From: Dorea phocaeensis | Lineage (GTDB): Bacteria; Bacillota; Clostridia; Lachnospirales; Lachnospiraceae | DNA length: 64,000 bases | Reading direction: 5' to 3' | NCBI RefSeq assembly: GCF_900240315.1 | Contig: NZ_OEPZ01000001.1 | Span: forward strand, 781,706-845,705 | Part shown: positions 36,237-45,669 of the stretch, piece after piece | How positions within the stretch are numbered: position 1 is the first letter of the stretch | Layout of the letters: each line of letters starts with the position of its first letter | Notes under the pieces: model-generated | Database searches by the model: none | The model's input: the letters and a program-made list of their open reading frames with translations, nothing else | Told to the model about the DNA's origin: nothing | Position numbers and translations under genes: made by a program

Positions 36237-38657
36237 TTATTTACGAAGTTCAATTCCCATACCTTCCAATGCCTTTAAGATTCGGTTCATTGCTTCCGTA
36301 ACCTCTGCATCTTCCAAGGTCTTATCCTGCGCACGGAATACGATGGAGTAGGCAACAGATTTATAACCATCCTTAATCTGCGCACCCTCATAGATATCGA
36401 ACAGCGCATAGCTTTCCAGATAAGCACCGCCCTTCTTCTCGATCACGTCTTCTATCTGACCAACTAGAATCTCTTTTGGCATCACCATACTGATATCACG
36501 AGTCACTGCCGGGAATCTTGCGATTCCGGTATATTTCCGGTCAAATGTGGCACGTTCTACAATCTCCGGCATGTCAATTACCGCAATATATGCACGGGTA
36601 CCGATTCCATAAGTATCTGCCACATCTGGATGCACTTCACCTAAATATCCAACCACTACGCCATCATACAGGATATTTGCCTGACGTCCTGGATGTAAAT
36701 ATGGCTTGCCGGAATTCGGATCGTAAACCTCTTTCTTGTGAAGACCAATCTTTTCAAAGAATTCTTCTACCACACCCTTCATGCTGAAGAAATCACCGTC
36801 TCCATACATTCCCAGCGTAAACTGCATCCGCTCTTTTGGAAGTTCCGTCAGAGGAAGCGCCTTTGGCAAATAAATATTTCCAAGCTCATAAAGTCTTACA
36901 TTCTTGTTTCTTCTATTATAGTTGGTTGCAAGAGAGGTCAGCATCCCATTTAGCGGCGTCGTACGCATGATACTGTAATCCTCGCCCAGTGGATTCATAA
37001 TCTCTACTGCCTGACGAAGGGAAGAATCTTCCGGAATCAAAAGCTTATCGAATACCTTCGGGCTTTCAAAAGAGTATGTCATTCCCTGGCTAAATCCACA
37101 GAACTCTGCGATGTCACGTGCAACCTCTTCCACACGAAGCTTAAAGGAAAGTTTTCCTGTCGTTGCTTCTCCTCTAGGAAGTGTAGTCGGAATATTATCA
37201 TATCCATAGAATCTTGCCACTTCCTCTGCCAAATCTGCCATGCGGAACAAATCGTGACGGAATGTTGGTGTAACCACCTCACCAGAAGCTTCATCGTAAA
37301 CGATACCGATCTTTTCAAAATATCCAATCATATCTTCCTTAGAGATCTGCGTTCCCAACAGCTCATTAATCGCATCTGGATCAAACGGTACCCGAACCGG
37401 CTCTTTCTTTTTGCTATATACATCAACCATGCCGCCTACGACTTCACCTGCTCCCATCTCTTCAATCAACTGACATGCCCTATCAATAGCAGCCTGCGCA
37501 TTATTTGGATCCAGTCCTTTTTCAAATTTTCCAGAAGCATCTGTACGAAGTCCAACCTTTTTGCTGGATTTTCTGATATTTGTTCCGTCAAAACATGCTG
37601 CTTCAAACAACATCGTCTTCACATCATCCGTAATCATGGAGTTCTCTCCTCCCATAATTCCGGCAATTCCTATAGATTTTTCCCCATCGCAGATCATCAG
37701 CACGGTCTCATCTAATTCCCGTTCCTGTCCATCAAGCGTCGTAAATTTTTCTCCGTTTTCTGCATTACGTACAACAATCTCTTTGCCCGCAATAGTATCC
37801 AGATCATACGCATGCATCGGCTGCCCATATTCCTCCATTACATAATTGGTAATATCTACCAGATTATTGATCGGACGAATTCCTACAGACGCCAGACGTC
37901 TCTGCATCCATTTCGGAGATGGTCCGATCTTGATATTTTTTACCACACGGGCGCAATATCTCGGACACAGATCCTCATTTTCCACTCTCACTTTAATGTA
38001 AGCATTCACATCCTCGTCATTTCCGGTTGGCGTAACAACCGGAGGATGAAATTCCTTTCCGAATGTCGCCGCAGCTTCTCTTGCAATTCCAACCACGCTG
38101 AAACAATCCACTCTGTTGGAGGTAACTTCATACTCAAATACCACATCGTTAAGACCTAAGACTTCCACTGCATTCGCGCCGACTTCTGTCTCTTCCGGGA
38201 AAATATAAATTCCTTCTTCCGGTGCCTCCGGATACATTTCCCGATTGGAGCCCAGCTCTTCGATGGAACACATCATTCCAAAGCTTTCTACCCCGCGAAG
38301 CTTTCCCTTCTTAATCTTCACGCCGCCTTCCACACGGCTTCCCGGCTCATGTCCGCCTGCTACACGACCGCCATCCAACACGACCGGCACCTTATCGCCC
38401 TCATGCACGTTATTGGCTCCTGTAACGATCTGTATTGTCTCAGATCCCACATTAACCTGACAAATAATCAGTTTGTCTGCATCCGGGTGCTTTTCAATCT
38501 TGTCGATCTGTCCAACCACGATCTTATGAAGGTCTGCATCCAACACTTCATACCCTTCTACCTTCGTACCGGACAATGTCATTGCATCTGTATATTCCTG
38601 TGCAGTTACATTAAGATCAGGAACATATGCTTTTATCCATGATAATGATGTATTCAT
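36237..38657 (-). CDS. pheT: Phenylalanyl-tRNA synthetase beta subunit
   Basis: 806 aa, full length. Domain order is as expected: N-terminal EMAP/tRNA-binding domain ([20 protein letters not shown]), B3/B4 editing domain, B5 domain ([19 protein letters not shown]), the catalytic-like core and the C-terminal FDX-ACB anticodon-binding domain ([19 protein letters not shown]). With PheS it forms the alpha2-beta2 enzyme that charges tRNA-Phe. It lies 58 bp after pheS, under the same T-box. Confidence 0.96.
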   Translation of the reverse strand: MNTSLSWIKAYVPDLNVTAQEYTDAMTLSGTKVEGYEVLDADLHKIVVGQIDKIEKHPDADKLIICQVNVGSETIQIVTGANNVHEGDKVPVVLDGGRVAGGHEPGSRVEGGVKIKKGKLRGVESFGMMCSIEELGSNREMYPEAPEEGIYIFPEETEVGANAVEVLGLNDVVFEYEVTSNRVDCFSVVGIAREAAATFGKEFHPPVVTPTGNDEDVNAYIKVRVENEDLCPRYCARVVKNIKIGPSPKWMQRRLASVGIRPINNLVDITNYVMEEYGQPMHAYDLDTIAGKEIVVRNAENGEKFTTLDGQERELDETVLMICDGEKSIGIAGIMGGENSMITDDVKTMLFEAACFDGTNIRKSSKKVGLRTDASGKFEKGLDPNNAQAAIDRACQLIEEMGAGEVVGGMVDVYSKKKEPVRVPFDPDAINELLGTQISKEDMIGYFEKIGIVYDEASGEVVTPTFRHDLFRMADLAEEVARFYGYDNIPTTLPRGEATTGKLSFKLRVEEVARDIAEFCGFSQGMTYSFESPKVFDKLLIPEDSSLRQAVEIMNPLGEDYSIMRTTPLNGMLTSLATNYNRRNKNVRLYELGNIYLPKALPLTELPKERMQFTLGMYGDGDFFSMKGVVEEFFEKIGLHKKEVYDPNSGKPYLHPGRQANILYDGVVVGYLGEVHPDVADTYGIGTRAYIAVIDMPEIVERATFDRKYTGIARFPAVTRDISMVMPKEILVGQIEDVIEKKGGAYLESYALFDIYEGAQIKDGYKSVAYSIVFRAQDKTLEDAEVTEAMNRILKALEGMGIELRK

Positions 38658-38715
38658 TATAAATCTCCTTTCAATATGTCTCTTATGCCTCTTTCTTCTA
38701 TCTTCTATCGATTCA

Positions 38716-39735
38716 TTAGAACTGTTTTAAGAAGCGAATATCGTTCTCATACAGCAGACGCATGTCATCAATTTCATATTTCAAAAGTGCAATACGCTCT
38801 AAGCCTACACCGAATGCAAAGCCTGTATATTCATTCGGATCAATGCCGCACATTTCCAACACATGCGGATGCACCATACCACAGCCAAGAATCTCGATCC
38901 ATCCAGATCCCTTACAGAAACGACATCCTTTTCCGCCGCACTTGAAGCAGCTGACATCAACCTCCGCGCTCGGCTCTGTAAATGGGAAATGATGTGGACG
39001 GAATTTTGTCTTTGTATCCGGTCCAAATAATTCCTTCGCAAATACTTCCAGCGTTCCTTTTAAATCGGCAAAAGAAACGTTTTTATCAATAACCAGCCCC
39101 TCAATCTGATGGAAAGAAGGAGAATGTGTTGCATCTACTTCATCTGAACGGAATACTCGTCCCGGCGCAATCATACGGATTGGAAGCTTACCCTGCTCCA
39201 TCACACGCGCCTGAACCGGTGAAGTCTGTGTACGAAGCACAATTTCCTTATTCACATAAAATGTATCCTGCTCATCCTTTGCCGGATGTCCATCCGGAAT
39301 ATTTAATTTTTCAAAATTGTAAAGGTCATATTCTACTTCCGGTCCCTCTACCACTTCATAACCCATTCCTACGAAAATACGCTCTACTTCTTCCAACGCA
39401 ATGGTATTTGGATGACGGTGACCTACCATATTTTTCTTAGATGGAAGTGTTACGTCAATGACTTCCTCTTTCATCTTCTCTTCACGGATCGCACGCTCCA
39501 TCTTCGTTCTGCTCTCTTCCAGCAGTGTTTCAATGGCTGACCGTGTTTCGTTTACCATCTGTCCCACCTTCGGTCTATCCTCAGGCGCTACATCCTTCAT
39601 ACTTTTTAACACCGCCGTAAGTTCACCCTTTTTACCAAGGAACTTGACACGTACATCATTCAGTTTCTCCGGCACATCTGCCGCTTCAATCGCTCTTAGC
39701 GCTTCTTCTTTGATGTTTTGTAACTTTTCTTTCAT
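38716..39735 (-). CDS. pheS: Phenylalanyl-tRNA synthetase alpha subunit
   Basis: 339 aa. Class II motifs are visible: the long N-terminal coiled coil, HPNTIALEEVERIFVGMGYEV, QTSPVQARVME, RVFRSDEVDATHSPSFHQIEG (motif 2) and FAFGVGLERIALLKYEIDD (motif 3). A Cys-rich insertion CFKCGGKGCRFCKGSGW before motif 3 is a zinc-finger-like element. The gene follows a Phe-type T-box and leads the pheS-pheT(-queA) transcript. Confidence 0.96.
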   Translation of the reverse strand: MKEKLQNIKEEALRAIEAADVPEKLNDVRVKFLGKKGELTAVLKSMKDVAPEDRPKVGQMVNETRSAIETLLEESRTKMERAIREEKMKEEVIDVTLPSKKNMVGHRHPNTIALEEVERIFVGMGYEVVEGPEVEYDLYNFEKLNIPDGHPAKDEQDTFYVNKEIVLRTQTSPVQARVMEQGKLPIRMIAPGRVFRSDEVDATHSPSFHQIEGLVIDKNVSFADLKGTLEVFAKELFGPDTKTKFRPHHFPFTEPSAEVDVSCFKCGGKGCRFCKGSGWIEILGCGMVHPHVLEMCGIDPNEYTGFAFGVGLERIALLKYEIDDMRLLYENDIRFLKQF

Positions 39736-39844
39736 CTCTTTCTTTTCCTTTCTAAATACTTTTTAGCTGCTGCTAGTGACTTTTCCAGAAAAATTTTCTT
39801 CTATAATCCATGTCTCTTAACAGAAATTCTCTGACAAATAAAAA

Positions 39845-40105
39845 AACTCGCCCCTAAAAGGGACGAGACGATTACCCGTGGTACCACCCTGATTCTCATA
39901 TTCTTCTGAATATAAGCACTCATCTGCTGTGTAACGTACAGCGCTCTACGGCATCTCCTACTATTATTTCAAAGATACGGCTTACGTGGGAAATTCGATC
40001 CTCATCTGAACCCAAGAAAACTTTCAGCCCGGTGGTCTTCCCTCTCTGATGGAAAATGATTCTCTACTTACACGGTCATTGCCTTTTTACTATCTTCTGT
40101 TCACA
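39845..40105 (-). promoter_or_regulatory. T-box leader of pheST (Phe specifier UUC)
   Basis: On the minus strand AGGGTGGTACCACGGG (39875-39890) is the T-box. It is followed by the terminator CTCGTCCC/GGGGCGAG (about 39847-39867) and a T-run. In Stem I the specifier loop reads GAATTTCCC, with UUC at 39990-39992 on the minus strand, matching phenylalanine. An AGTAGAGAA motif sits at the base. Confidence 0.9.
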
Positions 40106-40112
40106 CTTCCTT

Positions 40113-40140
40113 ATTTTATCATATGAATTTGGGTTGTCAA
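40113..40140 (-). promoter_or_regulatory. Promoter of pheST
   Basis: On the minus strand a perfect TTGACA (40135-40140), 16-bp spacer, TAAAAT (40113-40118), directly before the T-box leader. Confidence 0.8.
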
Positions 40141-40144
40141 GTCA

Positions 40145-41017
40145 TTACTTGGGATCTTTTTCTTTCTTCTTACTCTCATTCTCCTGATCCTTTGCACCAA
40201 ACAGCTTATCGTACATCCGCACATTCAGTTCTCCGCCAAGCAGTGTAATATACATACAAAAATACATCCACAGCATAATAACAACAATTGTTGTAAGACT
40301 TCCATACATACTGGAAAAGCCCTTAAATACATCCACATAGATCGAAAAGATCCAGGAAACGATCATCCATCCAATCGCCGCAAATACAGCACCTGGAAGC
40401 TGCCTTAACATCTTATCTTTCCGGTTTGGCAAAAACTTGTATATCAGCAGCGAAAACGCAATCATTACAATCAGCGTAATGATCGTTCTAGATGCAATCA
40501 ATTGATCCGCCAGATTCTCCAAAATCGGTATATGTTCCGCGATAAAAATATTCAATGCATTTCCAAATACAGACAGCACCAGCAGCAAAATAATAACCAG
40601 AATAAACATCACTGTATAAATCGTTGCACGGATGCGAAGCACAATATAATTACGGGTCTCAACACATTTATATACACAGTTCAAGCCCGTTGTCACTGCC
40701 AGCACGCCCTTGCCCGCAGACCAGAGCGCAACCAAAACCGTAACCGGAATGATTCCCATAGACTGATTGTATACCTGATTTACAATCGATGTAATCATGG
40801 AATCCACGGAAGATGGAAACACCTGCAGCACAGCCGTCATTACATCCGCTTTCGTAATCGGCGTATACTGCACCATCGTAAGCAACAGCAAAATAATCGG
40901 AATCATACACAGCATAAAGAAATAAGAAGACTGAGCCGCATAGGCTCCAACATGATCCGATGCAACATCTCCGGCAATATTCATCATTTCTCGATAGACT
41001 TTTTTTACTCTTTTCAT
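40145..41017 (-). CDS. YihY/BrkB-family inner-membrane protein
   Basis: 290 aa with about six membrane helices and a charged C-terminus (ENESKKKEKDPK). Family features include AAQSSYFFMLCMIPIILLL near the N-terminus, LWSAGKGVLAVTTGLNCVY and LPGAVFAAIGWMIVSWIFS. The family was once called ribonuclease BN in error; its members are membrane proteins of uncertain function. It is divergent from xpt; the two promoters abut. Confidence 0.9.
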   Translation of the reverse strand: MKRVKKVYREMMNIAGDVASDHVGAYAAQSSYFFMLCMIPIILLLLTMVQYTPITKADVMTAVLQVFPSSVDSMITSIVNQVYNQSMGIIPVTVLVALWSAGKGVLAVTTGLNCVYKCVETRNYIVLRIRATIYTVMFILVIILLLVLSVFGNALNIFIAEHIPILENLADQLIASRTIITLIVMIAFSLLIYKFLPNRKDKMLRQLPGAVFAAIGWMIVSWIFSIYVDVFKGFSSMYGSLTTIVVIMLWMYFCMYITLLGGELNVRMYDKLFGAKDQENESKKKEKDPK

Positions 41018-41044
41018 TCTCTTCTCTCCAATTATACGTTCTAT

Positions 41045-41073
41045 ATTTTACCTGATTTTTGTCTATTTGTCTA
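41045..41073 (-). promoter_or_regulatory. Promoter of the YihY/BrkB gene
   Basis: On the minus strand TAGACA (41068-41073), 17-bp spacer, TAAAAT (41045-41050). Confidence 0.55.
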
Positions 41074-41102
41074 TTGAAAAACTTTTCACTGTATTATACT
41101 AT
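41074..41102 (+). promoter_or_regulatory. Promoter of xpt
   Basis: TTGAAA (41074-41079), 17-bp spacer, TACTAT (41097-41102). Its -35 box touches the -35 box of the divergent promoter. No purine riboswitch is seen between here and the ATG. Confidence 0.6.
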
Positions 41103-41141
41103 AGAATTTATACACTATGATACATAAGGAAGGTAGATCCC

Positions 41142-41711
41142 ATGGAACTATTAAAAGAACGAATCTTAAAAGACGGGCTGGTAAAACCCGGTAATGTACT
41201 GAAAGTTGACAGCTTTTTGAATCATCAGATGGATATCGATCTTATCAATGAAATTGGTAAAGAATTCCGCCGCCGCTTTCCAAGCGACAAGATCACGAAA
41301 ATTCTTACAATAGAAGCTTCCGGCATCGGAATTGCCTGCATTGCAGCCCAGTACTTTAATGTACCGGTAGTATTTGCTAAAAAATCGCAAAGTATCAATC
41401 TGGATGGAGACATATACTCTACAAAAGTTGAATCTTTTACTCACAAAAAAGTTTATGATGTTATCCTATCCAAGAAGTTCTTAGACTCCAATGACCATGT
41501 TCTTGTCATTGACGACTTCCTCGCCAATGGCTGTGCACTGATGGGACTGATTGACCTGATTCACAAAGCCGGCGCGACCATCGAAGGCGCTGGAATTGTT
41601 ATCGAGAAAGGCTTTCAGCAGGGAGGCGATATGATCCGGGAAAAAGGAATCCACCTGGAATCCCTTGCCATAATTAAATCCATGACGGATACTTCTTTGG
41701 AGTTTGAATAA
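41142..41711 (+). CDS. xpt: Xanthine phosphoribosyltransferase
   Basis: 189 aa, typical size. It makes XMP from xanthine and PRPP in purine salvage. The start [20 protein letters not shown] and the PRPP loop [17 protein letters not shown] are characteristic, with [14 protein letters not shown] and [20 protein letters not shown] as further family blocks. GGAAGG lies upstream of the ATG. In many Firmicutes xpt is controlled by a guanine riboswitch, but the 40-base leader here is too short for one. The stop codon abuts a long palindrome that should terminate transcription. Confidence 0.94.
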   Translation: MELLKERILKDGLVKPGNVLKVDSFLNHQMDIDLINEIGKEFRRRFPSDKITKILTIEASGIGIACIAAQYFNVPVVFAKKSQSINLDGDIYSTKVESFTHKKVYDVILSKKFLDSNDHVLVIDDFLANGCALMGLIDLIHKAGATIEGAGIVIEKGFQQGGDMIREKGIHLESLAIIKSMTDTSLEFE

Positions 41712-41760
41712 TTTAATTGGGGACGGAGTTTTTTGAAAAAAACTCCGTCCCCAATTAAAT
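41711..41760. repeat. 50-bp near-perfect palindrome (REP-like), also a terminator
   Basis: A 24-bp perfect inverted repeat (41711-41734 with 41737-41760) has only two unpaired bases in the centre. Its core is GGGGACGGAGTTTTTT. It fills the gap between convergent xpt and the SpoIID-like gene, whose stop codon follows at once. The same core is found at 15198-15217. Confidence 0.9.
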
Positions 41761-43224
41761 TTACCCTGTCACCATTTGTACTTTAGCTCCCCGGAAAAAA
41801 AACTCTACAATCTCCTCGTAGGATCTCCCCTCCTTCGCCATTTCATTCGCGCCATTCTGACTCATTCCTATCCCATGACCGTATCCTCCCCCCTTAATCA
41901 GGAAGATGTCTGCTCCCTTTTCTACTGTAAAAAAGGCGCTTGGAAGCAATTTTGAACTAGGCACTACGCCTCCATCCTGCTTCTTAATCTCATAACCATT
42001 TCCTCCCAAAGCAGCCCGAATTTTATTCTCAGTGTCTACTGTCGCATCTCCATTTTCTCCGATAAGCTTAATCTGAAGCACCACTCCCCCCGGCCCTTTC
42101 TTCGTCACCTGAATATCCCGAATCATCCCCAGCCCTTTCCCCAAATTCTGTTCCACCAATGTGGATAAGGTCTGTACTGGTATGGCTGCTTCCCATCGAT
42201 ACCAAGGTAGATCTTTTTCATAATCCCCAACTTTTCCACTTACCTCTACCGCCTGTAAGTATCCATTCTCGTCATTTGTCGGAGTTCCCCACGCTTCCAG
42301 GCTCGTTGTTTCTCCACAGGATGTGGAATAATAATAAGTTGTCGCAATCTGTCCGTGATACATGACTACTTCTCCACATGTCGCATTCACGGCTTGTGTC
42401 GAACGTTCCTGCGGCTTGGAGTTTCCATATACCTGGTAAGCCGTACTATCATCTATATGTGCTTCATATTCCGGATAACCATAAGAAGCCATCTGACGAT
42501 AAGCATAGCTTCTTGCACACACTGCCTGAACTTTCAACGCTTCCAGCTCGTAAGACGGCGGCATCTCACTGGGAACAACTTTACACAGATAACGTTCCAC
42601 CGGTAATTCATTGATCAGTATCAATCCGTTCGTTCCACAACGAATTTCCACTGTTCCTTCATAAGATGGTTTCCCGTATGCGCGATCGATGCTGTTTACC
42701 GTGATCTCCCCTCCATCCTTCGCCCACGCCCGAACAATCTTATCCTTGACCCATTCATCCCCCGGTGTAATAGACAAGCTTTGTCCTCCTTCCACTTGCC
42801 ATCTTTCTTCTCCTGCTTCCAAAATCATCCCCGCTGGCGAAACAAGCTCTGCCTGACTATGCTGCGTTCCCTGATATCCATTTGTCATCAGCAATACTCG
42901 AATCACCGGATCTTTCTTTGTTTCTTTGTTCTGCTTGTTCCCCCTATTTGCTTTCTTCTTTCCTTTCGCATCTGAACGTTTCCTTTTCCAACTTTCTTTT
43001 TCTCCTCTTTCTGATCCCCAAGGTTCTTTCCCCATAAATCCTCCATCGGCATCGTTCTTCTCCACTTCAAAGCTACTTTTTGCTCCCCCGGGTCCACACC
43101 CCAAAACAGCCAGCATTCCAGTCATCACCAACAAATGAAGCCAGATACCTGCACAATAGAGGATATAACGAAAAATCAAAAGAGATCTGCTGCCTCTTCT
43201 TGTCATCCACTTCACTCTCACCAC
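41761..43224 (-). CDS. SpoIID/LytB-domain protein
   Basis: 487 aa, starting at a GTG at 43222-43224 with AAGGAG six bases upstream; an ATG six codons in is the alternative. A membrane anchor is at residues about 17-42 (LIFRYILYCAGIWLHLLVM), followed by a basic Lys-rich linker. The SpoIID domain then shows NGLILINELPVERYLCKVVPSEM, LKVQAVCARSYA, YGNSKPQERSTQAVNAT and GGGYGHGIGMSQNGANEMA. SpoIID cleaves denuded glycan strands during spore engulfment. The Lys-rich spacer and length differ from the classical protein, so it could be a vegetative homologue. The last codons overlap the repeat-associated sequence. Confidence 0.85.
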   Translation of the reverse strand: MVRVKWMTRRGSRSLLIFRYILYCAGIWLHLLVMTGMLAVLGCGPGGAKSSFEVEKNDADGGFMGKEPWGSERGEKESWKRKRSDAKGKKKANRGNKQNKETKKDPVIRVLLMTNGYQGTQHSQAELVSPAGMILEAGEERWQVEGGQSLSITPGDEWVKDKIVRAWAKDGGEITVNSIDRAYGKPSYEGTVEIRCGTNGLILINELPVERYLCKVVPSEMPPSYELEALKVQAVCARSYAYRQMASYGYPEYEAHIDDSTAYQVYGNSKPQERSTQAVNATCGEVVMYHGQIATTYYYSTSCGETTSLEAWGTPTNDENGYLQAVEVSGKVGDYEKDLPWYRWEAAIPVQTLSTLVEQNLGKGLGMIRDIQVTKKGPGGVVLQIKLIGENGDATVDTENKIRAALGGNGYEIKKQDGGVVPSSKLLPSAFFTVEKGADIFLIKGGGYGHGIGMSQNGANEMAKEGRSYEEIVEFFFRGAKVQMVTG

Positions 43225-43363
43225 TTCAGGCTCCTTGTCCTTCTTGCATCATCTTATGCCCATGGTATTCCAATTATACTTTCCACTTTAAAACGCTACC
43301 TTTTCTCAGTTTTTTTGCTAGATCTTTTTCAAACCTTATTTCTCCAATTAATCATAAACACGA

Positions 43364-43589
43364 CAAAAAAGGCAGCTGCCTAAGCAACTGCCCTTTATCT
43401 TTTGTATATCCCCAAAATGCCGGTTTCTGTATTTTGACTCCTAGCTGCTGCTAGGTGGGTGTCCGCATCCGCTTTTCTGTCTTCCCCTGCGTAACTGGAG
43501 GCCTGACATATTACGGAGATATAAGAGTCCCGTTTAAAGTAATGTAGGTTCAAAATAACAGAAGTTGTCGTGCATCCCAGGTGATCACT
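43364..43589 (-). ncRNA. ssrS: Probable 6S RNA
   Basis: The minus-strand transcript has its own promoter and an intrinsic terminator (GGCAGTTGC with GCAGCTGCC, then T6, about 43364-43392). Its ends pair (TTCTGTTATTTTGA with TCAAAATACAGAA) to give a long irregular rod. The middle holds ACGGGACTCTTATATCTCCG opposite GGAAGACAG, and GGACACCCACCTAGCAGC. This fits the clostridial 6S RNA that binds RNA polymerase. The assignment is from memory of the family's motifs; no covariance search was run. The 70-codon open frame here is not a gene. Confidence 0.65.
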
Positions 43590-43595
43590 GAGATT

Positions 43596-43624
43596 ATTAT
43601 ACCTCATTTACATGGATTTTACAA
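43596..43624 (-). promoter_or_regulatory. Promoter of the probable 6S RNA
   Basis: On the minus strand TTGTAA (43619-43624), 17-bp spacer, perfect TATAAT (43596-43601). It starts about 50 bp past the pckA stop codon. Confidence 0.7.
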
Positions 43625-43675
43625 CCCATATATTCAATTCAAAACTGTTCCAATTTTTGCAAAATTTGCTGATTC

Positions 43676-45280
43676 TTACAGTTCCGGTCCAGCAGAAACA
43701 AGTGCCTTTCCAGCTTCATTTCCTTCGTATTTTGCGAAGTTCTTAATAAATCTTCCTGCAAGATCTTTTGCTTTCTCTTCCCACTCTGCAGCATCTGCAT
43801 AAGTATCACGTGGGTCAAGAATTGCAGGATCAACTCCTGGAAGTTCTGTTGGAACTTCGAAGTTAAAGTGTGGAATCTTCTTAGTCGGAGCATCTTTGAT
43901 ATCTCCGTTTAAGATTGCATCGATAATTCCACGAGTATCTTTAATGGAGATACGTTTTCCTGTTCCATTCCATCCTGTGTTTACAAGATATGCTTTCGCA
44001 CCATTTGCTTCCATCTTCTTAACAAGCTCTTCTGCATACTTGGTTGGATGCAACTCTAAGAATGCCTGTCCAAAGCAAGCAGAGAATGTTGGTGTAGGCT
44101 CTGTGATTCCACGCTCTGTACCAGCCAATTTTGCTGTAAATCCAGACAGGAAGTAGTACTCTGTCTGCTCTGGTGTCAGCACAGATACTGGAGGAAGTAC
44201 TCCAAATGCATCTGCGGAAAGGAAGATTACGTTCTTTGCTGCTGGTGCGGCAGATACCGGACGTACAATCTTCTCGATGTGATCGATTGGATAAGATACA
44301 CGTGTATTCTCTGTTACACTCTTATCATCAAAGTCAATCTTTCCTTCTGCATCTAATGTAACGTTCTCAAGAAGAGCGTTTCGTTTAATTGCATTGTAAA
44401 TGTCTGGCTCAGATTCTTTATCCAGGTTAATTACCTTTGCATAGCATCCACCTTCAAAGTTGAAGATACCATTGTCATCCCATCCGTGCTCATCATCACC
44501 GATCAGAAGACGTTTTGGATCTGTAGAAAGTGTTGTCTTACCAGTTCCGGAAAGACCGAAGAAGATTGCTGTATTTTCGCCGTTCATATCTGTGTTTGCA
44601 GAACAGTGCATAGAAGCAATTCCCTTTAATGGAAGGTAATAGTTCATCATAGAGAACATACCCTTCTTCATTTCTCCACCATACCATGTATTCAAAATAA
44701 CCTGCTCACGGCTTGTGATGTTAAACACTACTGCTGTCTCAGAATTCAATCCTAATTCTTTGTAATTCTCAACTTTTGCTTTAGATGCATTATATACTAC
44801 GAAATCTGGCTCAAAATTCTCAAGTTCTGCTTCTGTAGGCTGGATAAACATATTTTTTACAAAATGTGCCTGCCATGCAACTTCCATAATGAAACGGATT
44901 GCCATACGAGTGTCTGCATTTGCACCGCAGAATGCATCTACTACAAACAATCTCTTATCAGAAAGCTCTTTTAATGCAATCTCTTTGCATGTGTCCCAAG
45001 CTTCCTGTGTTGCCGGATGGTTATCGTTCTTATATTCATCAGAAGTCCACCATACAGTATCTTTAGAGTTTTCATCCATAACGATGAATTTATCTTTTGG
45101 AGAACGTCCGGTATAAATACCTGTCATTACGTTCACTGCGCCCAGTTCGCTTTCCTGACCTCTTTCAAAACCTTCCAGCTCTGGCTTTGTCTCTTCTTCA
45201 AAGAGTACTTCGTAGGAAGGATTATACACAATCTCTGTTGTTCCGGTAATACCATACTTAGTTAAATCGATTTTTGCCAT
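43676..45280 (-). CDS. pckA: Phosphoenolpyruvate carboxykinase (ATP)
   Basis: 534 aa, standard length for the ATP-type enzyme, which interconverts oxaloacetate and PEP. The kinase loop is [16 protein letters not shown], followed by GDDEHGW. The N-terminal substrate site is [11 protein letters not shown], with [19 protein letters not shown] and [13 protein letters not shown] also seen. In fermentative anaerobes it often runs toward oxaloacetate, making ATP during succinate formation. It is monocistronic with a good promoter. Confidence 0.97.
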   Translation of the reverse strand: MAKIDLTKYGITGTTEIVYNPSYEVLFEEETKPELEGFERGQESELGAVNVMTGIYTGRSPKDKFIVMDENSKDTVWWTSDEYKNDNHPATQEAWDTCKEIALKELSDKRLFVVDAFCGANADTRMAIRFIMEVAWQAHFVKNMFIQPTEAELENFEPDFVVYNASKAKVENYKELGLNSETAVVFNITSREQVILNTWYGGEMKKGMFSMMNYYLPLKGIASMHCSANTDMNGENTAIFFGLSGTGKTTLSTDPKRLLIGDDEHGWDDNGIFNFEGGCYAKVINLDKESEPDIYNAIKRNALLENVTLDAEGKIDFDDKSVTENTRVSYPIDHIEKIVRPVSAAPAAKNVIFLSADAFGVLPPVSVLTPEQTEYYFLSGFTAKLAGTERGITEPTPTFSACFGQAFLELHPTKYAEELVKKMEANGAKAYLVNTGWNGTGKRISIKDTRGIIDAILNGDIKDAPTKKIPHFNFEVPTELPGVDPAILDPRDTYADAAEWEEKAKDLAGRFIKNFAKYEGNEAGKALVSAGPEL

Positions 45281-45375
45281 CTTTCATTAACCTCTTTTCT
45301 TTCATTCATTTTAATCGCCGCCGCTGATACCTGAACTTTTAGATGCCTATACCTAGTCACGACGACATTTGCTTT

Positions 45376-45404
45376 ATTATCTCATTTTTCTTTAAAAAAG
45401 TCAA
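45376..45404 (-). promoter_or_regulatory. Promoter of pckA
   Basis: On the minus strand TTGACT (45399-45404), 17-bp spacer, GATAAT (45376-45381). The leader of about 90 bases before the ATG shows a GTCGTCGTGAC stretch but no riboswitch that I recognise. Confidence 0.7.
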
Positions 45405-45483
45405 CACTTTAACAAGCTTTTTGTGAAAGTTTATATTCTTTATTATTCATTTATCTTTCCTTTCTTCGGTATCATGGTATAAA

Positions 45484-45533
45484 AAAACGCGAAAATGCAA
45501 GATCGTTAGATCAAACTTGCATTTTCGCGTTTT
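45484..45533. terminator. Strong intrinsic terminator after thrC
   Basis: An 18-bp perfect inverted repeat (45484-45501 with 45516-45533) is flanked by A7 and T4. On the minus strand it ends the thrC transcript. The rest of 45281-45669 holds the pckA promoter and otherwise AT-rich sequence with no gene. Confidence 0.88.
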
Positions 45534-45669
45534 AAATTACAGAAGCTTTTTATCCCTTTAAAAAATGCTTCTTTTATCTTCTCTTCATCAGAATACTACT
45601 TCTTTCTCTGCCTTACTCATTATCGCATCGTGCCTTTAAAAAGTCAATAGTCTTTTTTTTAACAATCTC

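Noticed and set aside
41103..41141. Guanine riboswitch before xpt
   Set aside because: The leader is only about 35 bases and lacks the conserved purine aptamer core.
43395..43607. 70-codon minus-strand frame after SpoIID-like gene
   Set aside because: It falls within the probable 6S RNA and has no family resemblance.
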